Source of the DNA: an uncultured Christensenella sp.
GTDB taxonomy: Bacteria > Bacillota > Clostridia > Christensenellales > UBA3700
Direction of reading: 5' to 3'
Assembly: GCA_910577795.1 (NCBI GenBank)
Contig: CAJTNW010000001.1
Location: 16,396 to 80,395, forward strand
Length of the DNA stretch: 64,000 bases
Each line of letters starts with the position of its first letter. The first letter of the stretch is position 1. Below the pieces are notes generated by a model, which did not search any database, was not told where the DNA came from, and was given only the letters and a program-made list of their open reading frames with translations. A program made the translations under genes and the position numbers. Shown here one piece after another: positions 35,243-44,629 of this stretch.

Positions 35243-36196
35243 TTAATCAAAATTTATTGTGTTTACAATATTTATAAGTTGTTGTACACTCTCTACATGA
35301 CAAACAGCCTCTTTTATTGGCTTAGAGCCTGCCATTCCTTTTAAGTAATAGCAAATTTGTTTTTTCATGTTAGAGTAAATGTATCTGTCTGAATAATACT
35401 CTTTTAAAATTTCTATTTGACTTAAAATATCTCTTTTTTTATCCACATTTTTAAAAATAGTAGCGATTTTTAGAGTGTTTTCTGCTATTTCTTTAAAAAT
35501 TTGAGGATTACCTAATGCACCACGTGCTATCATTACTCCTGCGGCTTTGGTAACTTCCTTAATTTTCAAGTAACTATTTAAATCTACCACATCACCATTT
35601 GCAATAACTGGTATTTGCACTGCCTCCACAACTTTTGCAATAGTCTCCCAGTCAGATAAGCCGTTGTAATAATCTTCCCTTGTTCTTCCATGCACTGTTA
35701 TACCATCAGCACCTGCATCTTGCATATATTTTGCAAAATCTACAGCAACATTTTCGCCACGTTTAAAACCTTTGCGGAACTTTACTGTTACAACCTTACC
35801 AGTTTCCTGTTTTAAAGTTTTTACTATGTGCATTGCAAGTTTTGGGTTATTCAACAACGCACTACCTTCACCATTATTTACTATTTTTGGCACAGGACAA
35901 CCCATATTTATATCAATTATATCAAACTTAGCCATCTCTGACATTTTGCAGGCTTTTGCCATTATATCAGCATCAGCACCAAAAATTTGCACGGCTTTTA
36001 TCTTTTCGTTATCAGTAGTAGCAAGCAATTCCTTTGTTTTTTCACTGCCATACACCATGCCTTTGCAACTAATCATTTCTGTATAAGTAAGGGCTGCACC
36101 ATAACGCACTGCAATATCCCTAAACCCAACATCTGTAAAACCTGCAATTGGTGCTAAAACGGCATCGCCATTTAATTGTATATTACCAATTTTCAT
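35243..36196 (-). CDS. dusB: tRNA-dihydrouridine synthase, DusB type
   Basis: 317 residues from the ATG at 36196 (MKIGNIQLNG, the usual DusB N terminus). The frame is open 12 codons further, within yabN. It reduces uridines in the tRNA D-loop with FMN. Motifs are VLAPIAGFTDVGFR, the catalytic cysteine in INMGCPVPKIVNNGEGSALL, VTVKFRKG, ITVHGRTREDYYNG, VIANGDV and MIARGALGNPQIF. The start overlaps the yabN stop by 14 bp. One dispersed motif lies inside. Confidence 0.94.
   Translation of the reverse strand: MKIGNIQLNGDAVLAPIAGFTDVGFRDIAVRYGAALTYTEMISCKGMVYGSEKTKELLATTDNEKIKAVQIFGADADIMAKACKMSEMAKFDIIDINMGCPVPKIVNNGEGSALLNNPKLAMHIVKTLKQETGKVVTVKFRKGFKRGENVAVDFAKYMQDAGADGITVHGRTREDYYNGLSDWETIAKVVEAVQIPVIANGDVVDLNSYLKIKEVTKAAGVMIARGALGNPQIFKEIAENTLKIATIFKNVDKKRDILSQIEILKEYYSDRYIYSNMKKQICYYLKGMAGSKPIKEAVCHVESVQQLINIVNTINFD
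35458..35474 (-). repeat. Dispersed AAAATCGS motif, copy 9 (inside dusB)
   Basis: CTAAAAATCGCTACTA on the minus strand; coding sense KIATI. Confidence 0.5.
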
Positions 36197-37589
36197 TCTT
36201 CTTTGCCTCTTGCCACAAAAGTTCTTGCTCACTAGGTTTTAAGTCTTTTAATTCCACTCCCTTCTCAGCACACTTTTCATCCATATAAATAACTCGCTTT
36301 TCAAATTTAGCGCAAGCCTTATTTAAAGCCACCTCGCCATCTACACCCATAAACCTCAACAAGTTTACAACTGCAAACAATAAGTCACCACATTCAATTT
36401 CCAACTCTTGTGGTTTTGCTGCTAAAACCTCATTTAATTCTTCAACAATTTTTTCCTTTATTTGTGCCAAATTTTCAAAATCCATACCGATTTTCGCAAG
36501 ATATTTTTGATATTTTGCAGATTTTTGCAAACTAGGCAAGGTTTTTGCCACACCTTGAATTTTACTTGTAATGCTGTTTTGACTCTTTTCTTTTGCTTTT
36601 GCAGCCTCCCATGCTTTTAGTGCCTCTTCTGCGTTGTTTGCTACAACATCACCAAATATATGAGTGTGTCTTGTAACTAATTTATTGCACAAGTGAGTTA
36701 GCACCTCGTTGCTATTAAACTCACCCTCGTCCTCACCAATTACTGCGTGGAATACACCTTGCAAAATCACATCACCAGACTCTTCAATAATGTTGTCTAT
36801 ATCCTCATTATCAATTGCTTCTACCAATTCGTATGCTTCTTCTATAAGATTTTTGCGTATGCTCTCGTGTGTTTGCGCCTTATCCCACTCGCAACCATTT
36901 TTGCCACGTAATTTATAAAGTATCCTTAACAAATCAGTAAAATTATATTCCTGTTTATCTGTCATTTTAAATGGAGGTATATACACTCCACTTTCATAAT
37001 CAAAATTGTTTTGTCTGTCTAGTTCATAGGCAAAAATGTTATATTCTTCCTCACCTTTAAAGTAAACAATACTACACTCTTCACCGGCAATACGGGACAA
37101 AATTTCTTTTACTTCGCTTGCAATATAGTCATTATCTATATCACAAATAACCAAAGGCAATGTTTTGTCATAAGAAAAAGCCTTGTCTCCTGCTATGTCA
37201 TAGGCAGAAACTTTTACTACACTTGTATGAGGATATTTTTTTAAAATAGTAAGTTCTCTTGATACACCGGCAATTATTTCAACCTCGCATAACTCTTGCA
37301 ATTTTATAACTGACCTGTCATCTGCACCATTACCATTTACACAATATACAAGATTTTTATCCTTTAACGCAAAAAGATATTGGGCGATATTACCGTCCAA
37401 ATCGTCAAAATTTTCGGAATTTTCATAAAACCTATCCAATGTTTCATGATTAATTCCTTCTTCCGCAAACAATTTATATGTATCGGTAAGAGCGGTTTTG
37501 ACAATTACTAATTCCGCATTGTCGATTGCCGCTGCACCTCTTAGTGATAAATCACCATCTTTTAAGCCAAGTCCTACAACTTTTATCAT
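36183..37589 (-). CDS. yabN: YabN-type fusion of a tetrapyrrole-methylase-like domain and MazG pyrophosphohydrolase
   Basis: 468 residues. Residues 1 to about 200 resemble the SAM-dependent uroporphyrin/precorrin methylase fold (MIKVVGLGLKDGDLSL), but it is degenerate. Residues 210-465 hold two MazG units: LRGKNGCEWDKAQTHESIRKNLIEEAYELVEAI then IEESGDVILQ, and a second EELNEVLA and ECGDLLFAVVN. MazG hydrolyses NTPs or aberrant nucleotides with magnesium bound by the Glu/Asp sets. The gene order spoVT-yabM-yabN matches B. subtilis. The role of the methylase-like part is unknown. Confidence 0.92.
   Translation of the reverse strand: MIKVVGLGLKDGDLSLRGAAAIDNAELVIVKTALTDTYKLFAEEGINHETLDRFYENSENFDDLDGNIAQYLFALKDKNLVYCVNGNGADDRSVIKLQELCEVEIIAGVSRELTILKKYPHTSVVKVSAYDIAGDKAFSYDKTLPLVICDIDNDYIASEVKEILSRIAGEECSIVYFKGEEEYNIFAYELDRQNNFDYESGVYIPPFKMTDKQEYNFTDLLRILYKLRGKNGCEWDKAQTHESIRKNLIEEAYELVEAIDNEDIDNIIEESGDVILQGVFHAVIGEDEGEFNSNEVLTHLCNKLVTRHTHIFGDVVANNAEEALKAWEAAKAKEKSQNSITSKIQGVAKTLPSLQKSAKYQKYLAKIGMDFENLAQIKEKIVEELNEVLAAKPQELEIECGDLLFAVVNLLRFMGVDGEVALNKACAKFEKRVIYMDEKCAEKGVELKDLKPSEQELLWQEAKKNENW
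36482..36498 (-). repeat. Dispersed AAAATCGS motif, copy 10 (inside yabN)
   Basis: GCGAAAATCGGTATGG on the minus strand; coding sense AKIGMD, again a different frame from the cca and tilS copies. Confidence 0.55.
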
Positions 37590-37595
37590 AAATCC

Positions 37596-39200
37596 TCACT
37601 TTTTGCGGTTAAACTTTTCGCTTAGTTTTGCTATTTGTTTGCCAAATGGGAAAGAATACAACTCCTCTTTTTCAAACACTTTGGCAGCCAAAACCAATAT
37701 AAAATATATTATTGGTGTAATGGCAACACTTGCAATAACTAGCCACCATTTACTTAGTGCAAAAGTTAAACCAAATATTATTAATCCTATTATAACACTA
37801 ATTATAAGAATTTTACTAATATTTTTAACTAGATTTTCATCTTTACCCAAAAGTTTTGACATTGTACTCCATCCTATCAATACACACAAGAAATATGAAA
37901 TTACACTAGATAGTGATGCACCTATTATGCCCAAATGCATAATCAAAATTATATCTAAAGTGATTTTTGTTATTGCAGTAACCAAAAGTATAAGTGTTGG
38001 CTTTACTGTTTTGCCAAGCGCTTGCATCAATGATGTAAAAACCTGTGATAATGACAACAAAATAACTGATACTGATGATACCATAAGCAATGAAGATGCC
38101 AAATCAATACTACTTGCAGATAGTGATGGATACAAAATCATCATAAGCGGTTTTGCAAGTACAAATATAGCCACAAAACAAGGAGCGCCTATCAAAAAAG
38201 ACAGTTTTACCGCAAGTGCAGACTTATTTTTTATACTTACCGCATCTCGTAGTGCTCTTTTGGAACTAATAATTGGTACAATAGCCACCGCAAACGCAAG
38301 AGTAATAACAATAGGCATATTAATTAGCGAATTTACTGGTGCGGACAATATACCATACTGACTAATTGCCAAATCTCTTGCAAGTCCTCTTCCAACTAAT
38401 AAATTTACTATTAATAAACTATCCACAAACTGAACTATAGGAAAAATTAATCCACTTGCCATAATAGGCAAACTTACTCGTACAATATTTTTTGTGCAGT
38501 CAAAATCCAGTTTTGATTTTGCAATAGGTCTACCTTTGCCTGCTATATATATAATTGCCATAACAAGCATAGATAAAAATTCAGATAATGTTATACCTAT
38601 TAAAGCACCAACTACTGCATAAATAATTCCTTGAGGTAATAACAAATACGCAAAAAGTAAACCAAATATCATTTTAAAGGCTTGCTCTGCTATTTGTGCA
38701 ACAGCAGTGGGAACCATATTCATATTGCCTTGAAACCAACCTTTAAAATACGCAGATATTGCCACTATTAAAATTGCAGGTGCTACCACATAATAACCAA
38801 AACGAATAGCAAAATTACCTTGCAATTCTGCAAGTGGTGCAGATATCATAAACATTATTAGCATAGCACCTGCACCTAGTCCAAACAAAAGTACAAAAGA
38901 GGATTTCATAACTTTGCTAACCAAGTTTTCTTCCCCTAATGTGCTGTTTTCGCTAACAAGTCTACTAATGGCAGTTGGTATTCCTCCTGAAGATAAAGTT
39001 AACATTAAACTATAAATAGGAAATACCAATTGATATATACCAATACCCTCTGCACCTAGCAAATTGGTTAGTGGTATACGATATATTGCACCTAGTATTT
39101 TTGCTATCATTCCTGCAAAAGCAAGCAATAATGCCCCTGCGGTATAACTATTTAACCTCGATTTTTGATGGGTTTTTGCAGTTTTTGTTAAAGTATTCAC
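37596..39200 (-). CDS. SpoVB/YabM-type MOP flippase
   Basis: 534 residues, about 13-14 membrane helices. It belongs to the polysaccharide-biosynthesis/MurJ-like branch of the MOP superfamily, which flips lipid-linked precursors across the membrane; SpoVB serves spore cortex synthesis and YabM is its paralogue. The family-type opening ALLLAFAGMIAKILGAIYRIPLTNLLGAEGIGIYQLVFPIYSL is well conserved. The gene begins with GTG directly after the spoVT stop codon and lacks a good ribosome site, suggesting translational re-initiation. Position between spoVT and yabN supports the YabM assignment. Confidence 0.88.
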   Translation of the reverse strand: MNTLTKTAKTHQKSRLNSYTAGALLLAFAGMIAKILGAIYRIPLTNLLGAEGIGIYQLVFPIYSLMLTLSSGGIPTAISRLVSENSTLGEENLVSKVMKSSFVLLFGLGAGAMLIMFMISAPLAELQGNFAIRFGYYVVAPAILIVAISAYFKGWFQGNMNMVPTAVAQIAEQAFKMIFGLLFAYLLLPQGIIYAVVGALIGITLSEFLSMLVMAIIYIAGKGRPIAKSKLDFDCTKNIVRVSLPIMASGLIFPIVQFVDSLLIVNLLVGRGLARDLAISQYGILSAPVNSLINMPIVITLAFAVAIVPIISSKRALRDAVSIKNKSALAVKLSFLIGAPCFVAIFVLAKPLMMILYPSLSASSIDLASSLLMVSSVSVILLSLSQVFTSLMQALGKTVKPTLILLVTAITKITLDIILIMHLGIIGASLSSVISYFLCVLIGWSTMSKLLGKDENLVKNISKILIISVIIGLIIFGLTFALSKWWLVIASVAITPIIYFILVLAAKVFEKEELYSFPFGKQIAKLSEKFNRKK

Positions 39201-39710
39201 TTATTCTAACTGACTTGCAAGACAAGAGCCTGCAACTTTGATATTAGATTTAATATCATTTGTAATAGAGCCAACTGCAACTATACCGCCATACAAATCA
39301 CCACCAGCAAGAATAGGGTAAACATACACATCATCAGAATAAACACTATCGTTTTTTGTAATACGTATGTTATCATCTGCCATTGTTTGTTTTCTTTCTT
39401 GCAAAACACTAAACAAAGTATTAGATATTAATTCACCTTCTTTATTTTCCTTTCCACCCTCATGTGTTAAAACTTTGCTTTTATCAACTATCATAATTTG
39501 CACACCACACAAATCAAAAAGTACTTTAGAGTACCCCTCTGCCAATGCTTGTAGTGCTTGCATTTGACTAAATTTTTTAATTATAATTTCATTGTCTGAA
39601 ACTTGGTTCATTTCTAACTCTTCCCCATCACGAATACGCATAGTACGTCTTAATTCCTTTGGGATAACTATTCTGCCAAGTTCATCTATTCTTCTAACAA
39701 TTCCAGCCAT
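39201..39710 (-). CDS. spoVT: Stage V sporulation protein T, AbrB-type regulator
   Basis: 169 residues from the ATG at 39710, which sits behind AAGGAGGAAATTT; the 39 codons further upstream lack any start signal. Residues 1-50 are the swapped-hairpin AbrB DNA-binding domain (AGIVRRIDELGRIVIPKELRRTMRI). Residues 55-169 are the GAF-like domain characteristic of SpoVT. In Bacillus it modulates sigma-G genes in the forespore. It is first in the operon spoVT-yabM-yabN-dusB-trmL. I could not identify a clear sigma-G promoter. Confidence 0.93.
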   Translation of the reverse strand: MAGIVRRIDELGRIVIPKELRRTMRIRDGEELEMNQVSDNEIIIKKFSQMQALQALAEGYSKVLFDLCGVQIMIVDKSKVLTHEGGKENKEGELISNTLFSVLQERKQTMADDNIRITKNDSVYSDDVYVYPILAGGDLYGGIVAVGSITNDIKSNIKVAGSCLASQLE

Positions 39711-39846
39711 AAATTTCCTCCTTAAAAATAGTCTTTGCAAACAAAATAAAAATATTCTTTTAAATTTACAAAAAATTACAATTATTATATTTAAACTTTT
39801 ATAACAAAAACAGCATACTTTTTGCAAAATATGAATATTATTTAAT

Positions 39847-40758
39847 ATGTATAAATTATTTTATGATAATAGCCAATTTGTAATTTTAGTAGATGGGGAA
39901 CAAAATTCTAGCGGTATGATAGAATTAGACTCTGAAAAAGTGTACATTTTAACTCTTCTTCCTATTTATGATAAAACGTTGTTTTTACCTATAAGTTCTG
40001 TGTGCAAAATAAAAAATAATCGTTTGGTTTGCAATATTTCACATATCAAAATAGATATTAATCAATATTATTTAATACCAAAGTTTGCACCATATATGCC
40101 GCCTAGTAACCCGGAAGTGGATATGCAACGAGAGTTTGGCGAACATACAATTACAGTTTACACCGATAATGTGCCAAAACTACTGATAGAAAATAAAAGC
40201 AACTTTATTTCTGTAGTTATTCCTGAATATCCAGAAAAAATGCAAGAGGCAGTGCTGGATAATGGTGTGCTCTTTTATATTTTATGCCCACATTATATAT
40301 GCGTAATTTTTTATGACTATACAGATTATTCGGTATTAATAGATAAAGAATGTGAAAGTTATACTTTTGATAACAATGGAATTTCATTTAAAATTAATCT
40401 TAATGATAATCAAGGTAGAATATATAATTGTGCTTTATCTTTTGACGGAAAAGAATATGTTTTGAATAACGAAAACTTTGAATATACTAACTTTCACACC
40501 TCACATGAAAAATTGTTGGGGTATGATTTTATGCAAGGGCTACTTGCGGAAGACTATGAATATTGTCAAAACTTACTTTCGCCTGACTGCCCTCAAACTA
40601 TGGAAGACATAACAAAACTTTTTGAAAATTTTGAGGATATAATACTTCCAACCTGCCCTTTTAAAAATTCAGTTGTATACGCAATTTGTGGCAATAGACC
40701 GCTAAAATGTACTTTTTTGACAGAAAATGGCAAAATAACAAAAATTAACTCTTTTTAG
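39847..40758 (+). CDS. Hypothetical protein
   Basis: 303 residues that I do not recognise. It looks soluble and mostly beta-stranded, with short alternating hydrophobic stretches, many Tyr, Asn and Asp, several cysteines (CKIKNNRLVC, CPHYICVIF, CQNLLSPDCP) and no signal peptide or membrane helix. The central segment has a regular VLIDKECESYTFDNNGISFKIN-like pattern that could be a beta-propeller or sandwich. No strong ribosome site precedes the ATG, so the exact start is uncertain. It is divergent from spoVT. Function unknown. Confidence 0.65.
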   Translation: MYKLFYDNSQFVILVDGEQNSSGMIELDSEKVYILTLLPIYDKTLFLPISSVCKIKNNRLVCNISHIKIDINQYYLIPKFAPYMPPSNPEVDMQREFGEHTITVYTDNVPKLLIENKSNFISVVIPEYPEKMQEAVLDNGVLFYILCPHYICVIFYDYTDYSVLIDKECESYTFDNNGISFKINLNDNQGRIYNCALSFDGKEYVLNNENFEYTNFHTSHEKLLGYDFMQGLLAEDYEYCQNLLSPDCPQTMEDITKLFENFEDIILPTCPFKNSVVYAICGNRPLKCTFLTENGKITKINSF

Positions 40759-40799
40759 GATATAAAACGCAATTTTACTATTTATTTACACATAAACTA

Positions 40800-40827
40800 T
40801 GGACATTTTTTTTATTTTGTGTATAAT
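40800..40827 (+). promoter_or_regulatory. Sigma-A promoter for the zinc peptidase
   Basis: TGGACA, 16 bp and TATAAT on the plus strand. Confidence 0.7.
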
Positions 40828-40886
40828 GAATATAAGGTTGATGCTAAATTAATCAATCAATACAATTAAATAAGGTAATAGTAAAT

Positions 40887-41645
40887 ATGAATATTTTATT
40901 ATGTTCAGCAACGGGATATGATTTATTTTTAAATATTTTATTTATTCTTGCAATATTTTTACTTCCCGCTTTGCTATGGTCAATTTTTGTTTCAATAAAA
41001 GTGAAACTTACTTTTAATAAGTTTAACAAAATCAATAGCAAAAAAGGTTTGCCTGCTTACATGGTAGCAAGACAAATCCTTGACAGCGAAGGTCTTAATG
41101 ACATTCAAATAGGTAGATGCTCTGGCTCTTTATCAGACCACTATAATCCGCGTACTAAAACCGTATTTTTATCTGATACAGTTTATGACTCTACAGCCAT
41201 TGCCGCTATAGGTGTTGCCGCTCACGAAGTTGGACATGCTATACAACACGCACATAACTATGCACCAGTAAAAATTCGTGGTATTTTAGTTCCTATTTTA
41301 AATATTAGTTCTAAATTGCTTCTTCCAGCAATTATCATTAATATACTATTGACAATTTTCTTACCTGTAAATAGTAATATTCCTATGATTATTTATTATG
41401 TTTTATTAGGTGTTTATGCCCTAAATGTAGTGTTTACATTTGTAACATTGCCTTGTGAGTTTAACGCAAGTGGAAGAGCCAAAGACATTTTGGAAGATAT
41501 GGGATTTTTAGAAGAAGATGAAGTACAAAGTGTTTCCAAAGTATTAAGAAGCGCTGCTATGACTTATGTTGCTGCATTTGTAATATCTTTACTTCAAATG
41601 GCTAGAATATTGTTGATAATTCTATCAAGCCGTAAAAGAAAATAA
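40887..41645 (+). CDS. Membrane zinc metallopeptidase, YugP type
   Basis: 252 residues with a membrane helix at about 10-35, further hydrophobic helices at about 140-195 and a last one near 225-248. The metal motif is AAHEVGHAIQHA (HExxH) near residue 112, followed by NASGRAKDIL, which may supply the third ligand. This is the YugP-like zinc peptidase family (Zn_peptidase_2) of Gram-positive bacteria, whose substrates are unknown. It has its own promoter and terminator, so it is a single-gene unit. Confidence 0.9.
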   Translation: MNILLCSATGYDLFLNILFILAIFLLPALLWSIFVSIKVKLTFNKFNKINSKKGLPAYMVARQILDSEGLNDIQIGRCSGSLSDHYNPRTKTVFLSDTVYDSTAIAAIGVAAHEVGHAIQHAHNYAPVKIRGILVPILNISSKLLLPAIIINILLTIFLPVNSNIPMIIYYVLLGVYALNVVFTFVTLPCEFNASGRAKDILEDMGFLEEDEVQSVSKVLRSAAMTYVAAFVISLLQMARILLIILSSRKRK

Positions 41646-41662
41646 TAATTTTGATTAAGGTT

Positions 41663-41698
41663 AAAAAAACTTGTTGCAATTTGCAACAAGTTTTTTTT
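41663..41698. terminator. Bidirectional terminator between convergent genes
   Basis: AAACTTGTTGCA pairs with TGCAACAAGTTT, with A and T runs on either side. It serves the peptidase gene and the membrane LRR gene. Confidence 0.92.
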
Positions 41699-41702
41699 AT
41701 AC

Positions 41703-43664
41703 TTATACATTACCATTAGTGCACTGAATTACACAATTTCTAATACTAGTATCCCAACCATACTCCTTATAAATATTAGACCATTGATAAGTCGTTCCAT
41801 TAAAACGTATTACATCCAAATTAGAACAATTATAAAAAGCATAACTATAAATATTTGCCATACTTGAAGGTAATTCTATTTCTGTCAAATTATTACAATA
41901 TGCAAAAGCATAAGATTTTATAAAATACGCACCTTCTGACACAATAACTTTGTTTAAACTTAATGGTATCATATAACTATTCATTGAGTAATCATAAGCC
42001 CCAAATATATAACCAAATTCGCCTTCCTGATAAGGACTTCGTCCTATGAATGGCACTGTAATTTCTTGCAAATTATCACAACCATTAAACGCACCAAGCC
42101 CTATAGTGTTAACTGAAGTAGGAACTAAAACATTAGTCAAATTTTTGCAGTTTGAAAAAGCATAGCCTTGTATTACATAAATACTTTTTGGTATTACAAT
42201 TGTTGAAACCGCACAGTCTTGAAAAGCATAATCACCAATTATTCTTACTGGCACTCCACTTATACTTTCTTCTATCCTTACATAATTAGAATATTTGTCA
42301 ACATACGAAACCACATAACTTCCACCTTCTTTTCTGTACGTTATGTTATTAATAGTAACTATTTGTTTAGGTGCAAGTGCTTCTACTAATGCTATAGGAA
42401 TAACTATACATGCAATAAGTACAAAAAGTACTATACTTGCCATAACTGCGGTACGTGTTTTTTCTTGCTTTAATTGTACATTGCAACCATCAACTATTGT
42501 TTGAGCACTTTCTCTTTTACTAAAATAATTAATATTATTCTTTAATAATCTTATTCTATTACCAAACAAAGTACCAAAAGATATTTTGTTTACTTTCATA
42601 ACTTCTAGTTGCAAAACTTTTATTCTATCATCAATAATAGTTTTTATAATACTTACTAGATTACTATACTCCTCATCCTCCTGCTCTACAGCGGATTCAA
42701 ACAAATTATTATAATCATTAATCAAATCTTTTATTTGTTTAATTTCTTGTTTTGTAAAAGTATTAGTATTAGCATATTCTAACTTTTCTGTTTGAGTGGC
42801 TAATAAATTTTGCATGTTTTCAATATACTCACATAGTGCAATATCTTTATAGTTATATTTAAAAGTTATGTATTTTTCCAAATTACTTTCCAATACACTA
42901 AATTGATTTTTAAAATCTTCAAAAGTCAATTGTGTTTCAGCCTCTTCACTTACTGCTATATCATCTTTTGCTGTGTAATTATTATCATCTAAATTGTTTT
43001 CATCATTAAAATCTTGATTATTTTGATTTTTATTATAAATTTTTAACAAACTATTGTATACTCCGGCTTGCGTTAAATCTTGATAAGGTTTAACATAAAA
43101 AATATACGCAAAGCCTAATGTTACTATACTTAGCAAATTCCACCAGAAAAATGACAATTTAACAATAGCCATTTTTATTACATAATGCTGAGTAAGGTCT
43201 GGTATAAGTTCCAAATATTCTTTTGCTTTTTTATTTTCAAAATCGCATATAATATGAAATTTAATGCTATATAGCATAACTATATATCCAGGAATAAAAA
43301 TAAACAATAATGAAAGTGCAATTGTCAAAATATCAAGCACAAACATTTTCCATATTTTTGGAAAAACTTGTGAAAAATCAAAAAAAGTTTTTAACCCTCT
43401 AGTTTTTTGACCTCGTACAACTTTTAAATAATATTGTGCTGTTTTTATATGCAAGTATTCAATAACAATAATATAAAATATTATTAATGGCAACAAAAAC
43501 AACATAAATATCCTTGAAACAAATGATGTAAGCAATATGTAACACACTGTTGAAACTGCTAAAATAATAGCCCACAACACAAAACCAGCAATAGGCACAA
43601 GCATTTTTCCGGGATTATTATTGATATATTGCCTTGCATCACTTTTTAATTTTTCCCTATTCAT
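41703..43664 (-). CDS. DUF975-like membrane protein fused to BspA-type leucine-rich repeats
   Basis: 653 residues. Residues 1-220 form about five membrane helices with DUF975 features (FIPGYIVMLYSIKFHII, LSFFWWNLLSIVTLGFAYIFYVKPY). Residues 225-400 are an acidic, probably coiled region (DENNLDDNNYTAKDD, EEAETQLTFEDF). Another helix follows at about 408-430 (MASIVLFVLIACIVIPIAL), and then LRR_5 repeats to the end (RIIGDYAFQDCAVSTIVIPKSI, LPSSMANIYSYAFYNCSNL). The LRRs should face outward if the last helix exits. A membrane-embedded LRR fusion is less usual than a lipoprotein. Function unknown, perhaps sensing or adhesion. Confidence 0.8.
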   Translation of the reverse strand: MNREKLKSDARQYINNNPGKMLVPIAGFVLWAIILAVSTVCYILLTSFVSRIFMLFLLPLIIFYIIVIEYLHIKTAQYYLKVVRGQKTRGLKTFFDFSQVFPKIWKMFVLDILTIALSLLFIFIPGYIVMLYSIKFHIICDFENKKAKEYLELIPDLTQHYVIKMAIVKLSFFWWNLLSIVTLGFAYIFYVKPYQDLTQAGVYNSLLKIYNKNQNNQDFNDENNLDDNNYTAKDDIAVSEEAETQLTFEDFKNQFSVLESNLEKYITFKYNYKDIALCEYIENMQNLLATQTEKLEYANTNTFTKQEIKQIKDLINDYNNLFESAVEQEDEEYSNLVSIIKTIIDDRIKVLQLEVMKVNKISFGTLFGNRIRLLKNNINYFSKRESAQTIVDGCNVQLKQEKTRTAVMASIVLFVLIACIVIPIALVEALAPKQIVTINNITYRKEGGSYVVSYVDKYSNYVRIEESISGVPVRIIGDYAFQDCAVSTIVIPKSIYVIQGYAFSNCKNLTNVLVPTSVNTIGLGAFNGCDNLQEITVPFIGRSPYQEGEFGYIFGAYDYSMNSYMIPLSLNKVIVSEGAYFIKSYAFAYCNNLTEIELPSSMANIYSYAFYNCSNLDVIRFNGTTYQWSNIYKEYGWDTSIRNCVIQCTNGNV

Positions 43665-43683
43665 ATATCCTCCGTATTTTATC

Positions 43684-43711
43684 TGTCAGTAAAGGTATAC
43701 TTTTTCTGACA
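43684..43711. repeat. Imperfect palindrome, left copy
   Basis: TGTCAG and CTGACA flank a GTATAC centre; two of 14 pairs mismatch. It is a near copy of the perfect palindrome at 43815-43850. Confidence 0.75.
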
Positions 43712-43719
43712 AATATATA

Positions 43720-43748
43720 TTGACAATTTTTGTAGGATATGCTATACT
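43720..43748 (+). promoter_or_regulatory. Orphan consensus promoter
   Basis: TTGACA, 17 bp and TATACT on the plus strand. No ATG occurs between here and the terminator at 43875-43912. Confidence 0.8.
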
Positions 43749-43814
43749 TTTTTCATAAAAACACTTGATTTTTATTGTTTTTATAACTATAGTTTATAAA
43801 GTGTCAAAAGATAA

Positions 43815-43850
43815 AAAGTGTCAGAAAAAGTATACTTTTTCTGACACTTT
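43815..43850. repeat. 36 bp perfect palindrome
   Basis: Each arm reads AAAGTGTCAGAAAAAGTA and its exact complement, centred on GTATAC. It may be an operator or the stem of an RNA hairpin. Confidence 0.9.
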
Positions 43851-43874
43851 AAATACATATTGTAAACTGCACAA

Positions 43875-43912
43875 AAAAACAGGTTTGATTAACTCAAACC
43901 TGTTTTTGTTTT
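43875..43912. terminator. Bidirectional terminator after purC
   Basis: AAAAACAGGTTTGA pairs with TCAAACCTGTTTTT over TTAAC. T runs occur on both strands, so it also ends any transcript from the orphan promoter. Confidence 0.92.
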
Positions 43913-43919
43913 TTATAAA

Positions 43920-44597
43920 TTAACCTAAAATTAATGGAGCATACTCTAGTGGCTCTAAGAATTTACCATCTTTCATTGCTCTCATGTTACCACCACTAAT
44001 TTCGTCAATTAAAATAACTTTGCCATCAACAATACCAAACTCAAACTTGATATCATACAAAGTAGCACCTTTCTTTGCCAAAACATCTTGAACAATTTTT
44101 GTTATTTTAATAGTATCTGCTTTTAAAACTTCATATTGCTCTTTTGACAAAATGCCAAGCATATCCAAAGCATCTTTTGTTATAGGTGGGTCACATCTAT
44201 CATCATCTTTCAAAGTAACTTCTACAAAATAGTCAAGAGGTTGACCATTTTCACAATAATCACCATATCTTCTAAAGAAAGAACCAACTGCTTTTAAACG
44301 GCAAATAACTTCTAGACCTTTACCGAATTTTGTTGCAGGCTTAACTTCCATAGTGCCTTCTTCCAAATTAGATTTAACAAAGTGATTTTCTACACCCATA
44401 TCATTAAGCATAGTGTAAAAATAAGTTGTCAATTTAAGAGCGTCCATACCAAGACCTTCAATAGTTACACCAACTGTATTTGCACCTGGGTCAAAAACAC
44501 CATTTTCACCAGTTGCATCGTCTTTGAATTTCAAAAGGTAATTGCCATTATCTAATGAATAAACATCTTTTGTTTTGCCTTTATATACCATTTTCAT
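43920..44597 (-). CDS. purC: Phosphoribosylaminoimidazole-succinocarboxamide synthase
   Basis: 225 residues, short of the usual 235-240 but complete in motifs. It ligates aspartate to CAIR with ATP in purine synthesis. Visible are YKGKTKDVY at the start, the LKFKDDATG loop, the substrate region EVICRLKAVGSFFRRYG, VEVTLKDDDRCDPPI and ILIDEISGGNMR. It stands alone with its own promoter and terminator, away from any other pur gene. The ATG follows GGAGG by 10 nt. Confidence 0.94.
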   Translation of the reverse strand: MKMVYKGKTKDVYSLDNGNYLLKFKDDATGENGVFDPGANTVGVTIEGLGMDALKLTTYFYTMLNDMGVENHFVKSNLEEGTMEVKPATKFGKGLEVICRLKAVGSFFRRYGDYCENGQPLDYFVEVTLKDDDRCDPPITKDALDMLGILSKEQYEVLKADTIKITKIVQDVLAKKGATLYDIKFEFGIVDGKVILIDEISGGNMRAMKDGKFLEPLEYAPLILG

Positions 44598-44629
44598 AGG
44601 ATATATACCTCCATTGATTATCTAATAGT

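Larger units (their letters stand above)
43755..43912 (+). ncRNA. Candidate small RNA of about 150 nt
   Basis: The orphan promoter points into a stretch with no ORF. It contains a 36 bp perfect palindrome and ends at a strong terminator. The transcript would carry a long hairpin followed by the terminator stem. Alternatively the promoter belongs to a lost gene. There is no match to a known RNA family that I can name. Confidence 0.4.

Noticed and set aside
43684..43850. MITE with terminal inverted repeats
   Set aside because: The two palindromes could be element ends, but no target duplication is seen and each copy is itself palindromic, which fits operators or an RNA hairpin better.
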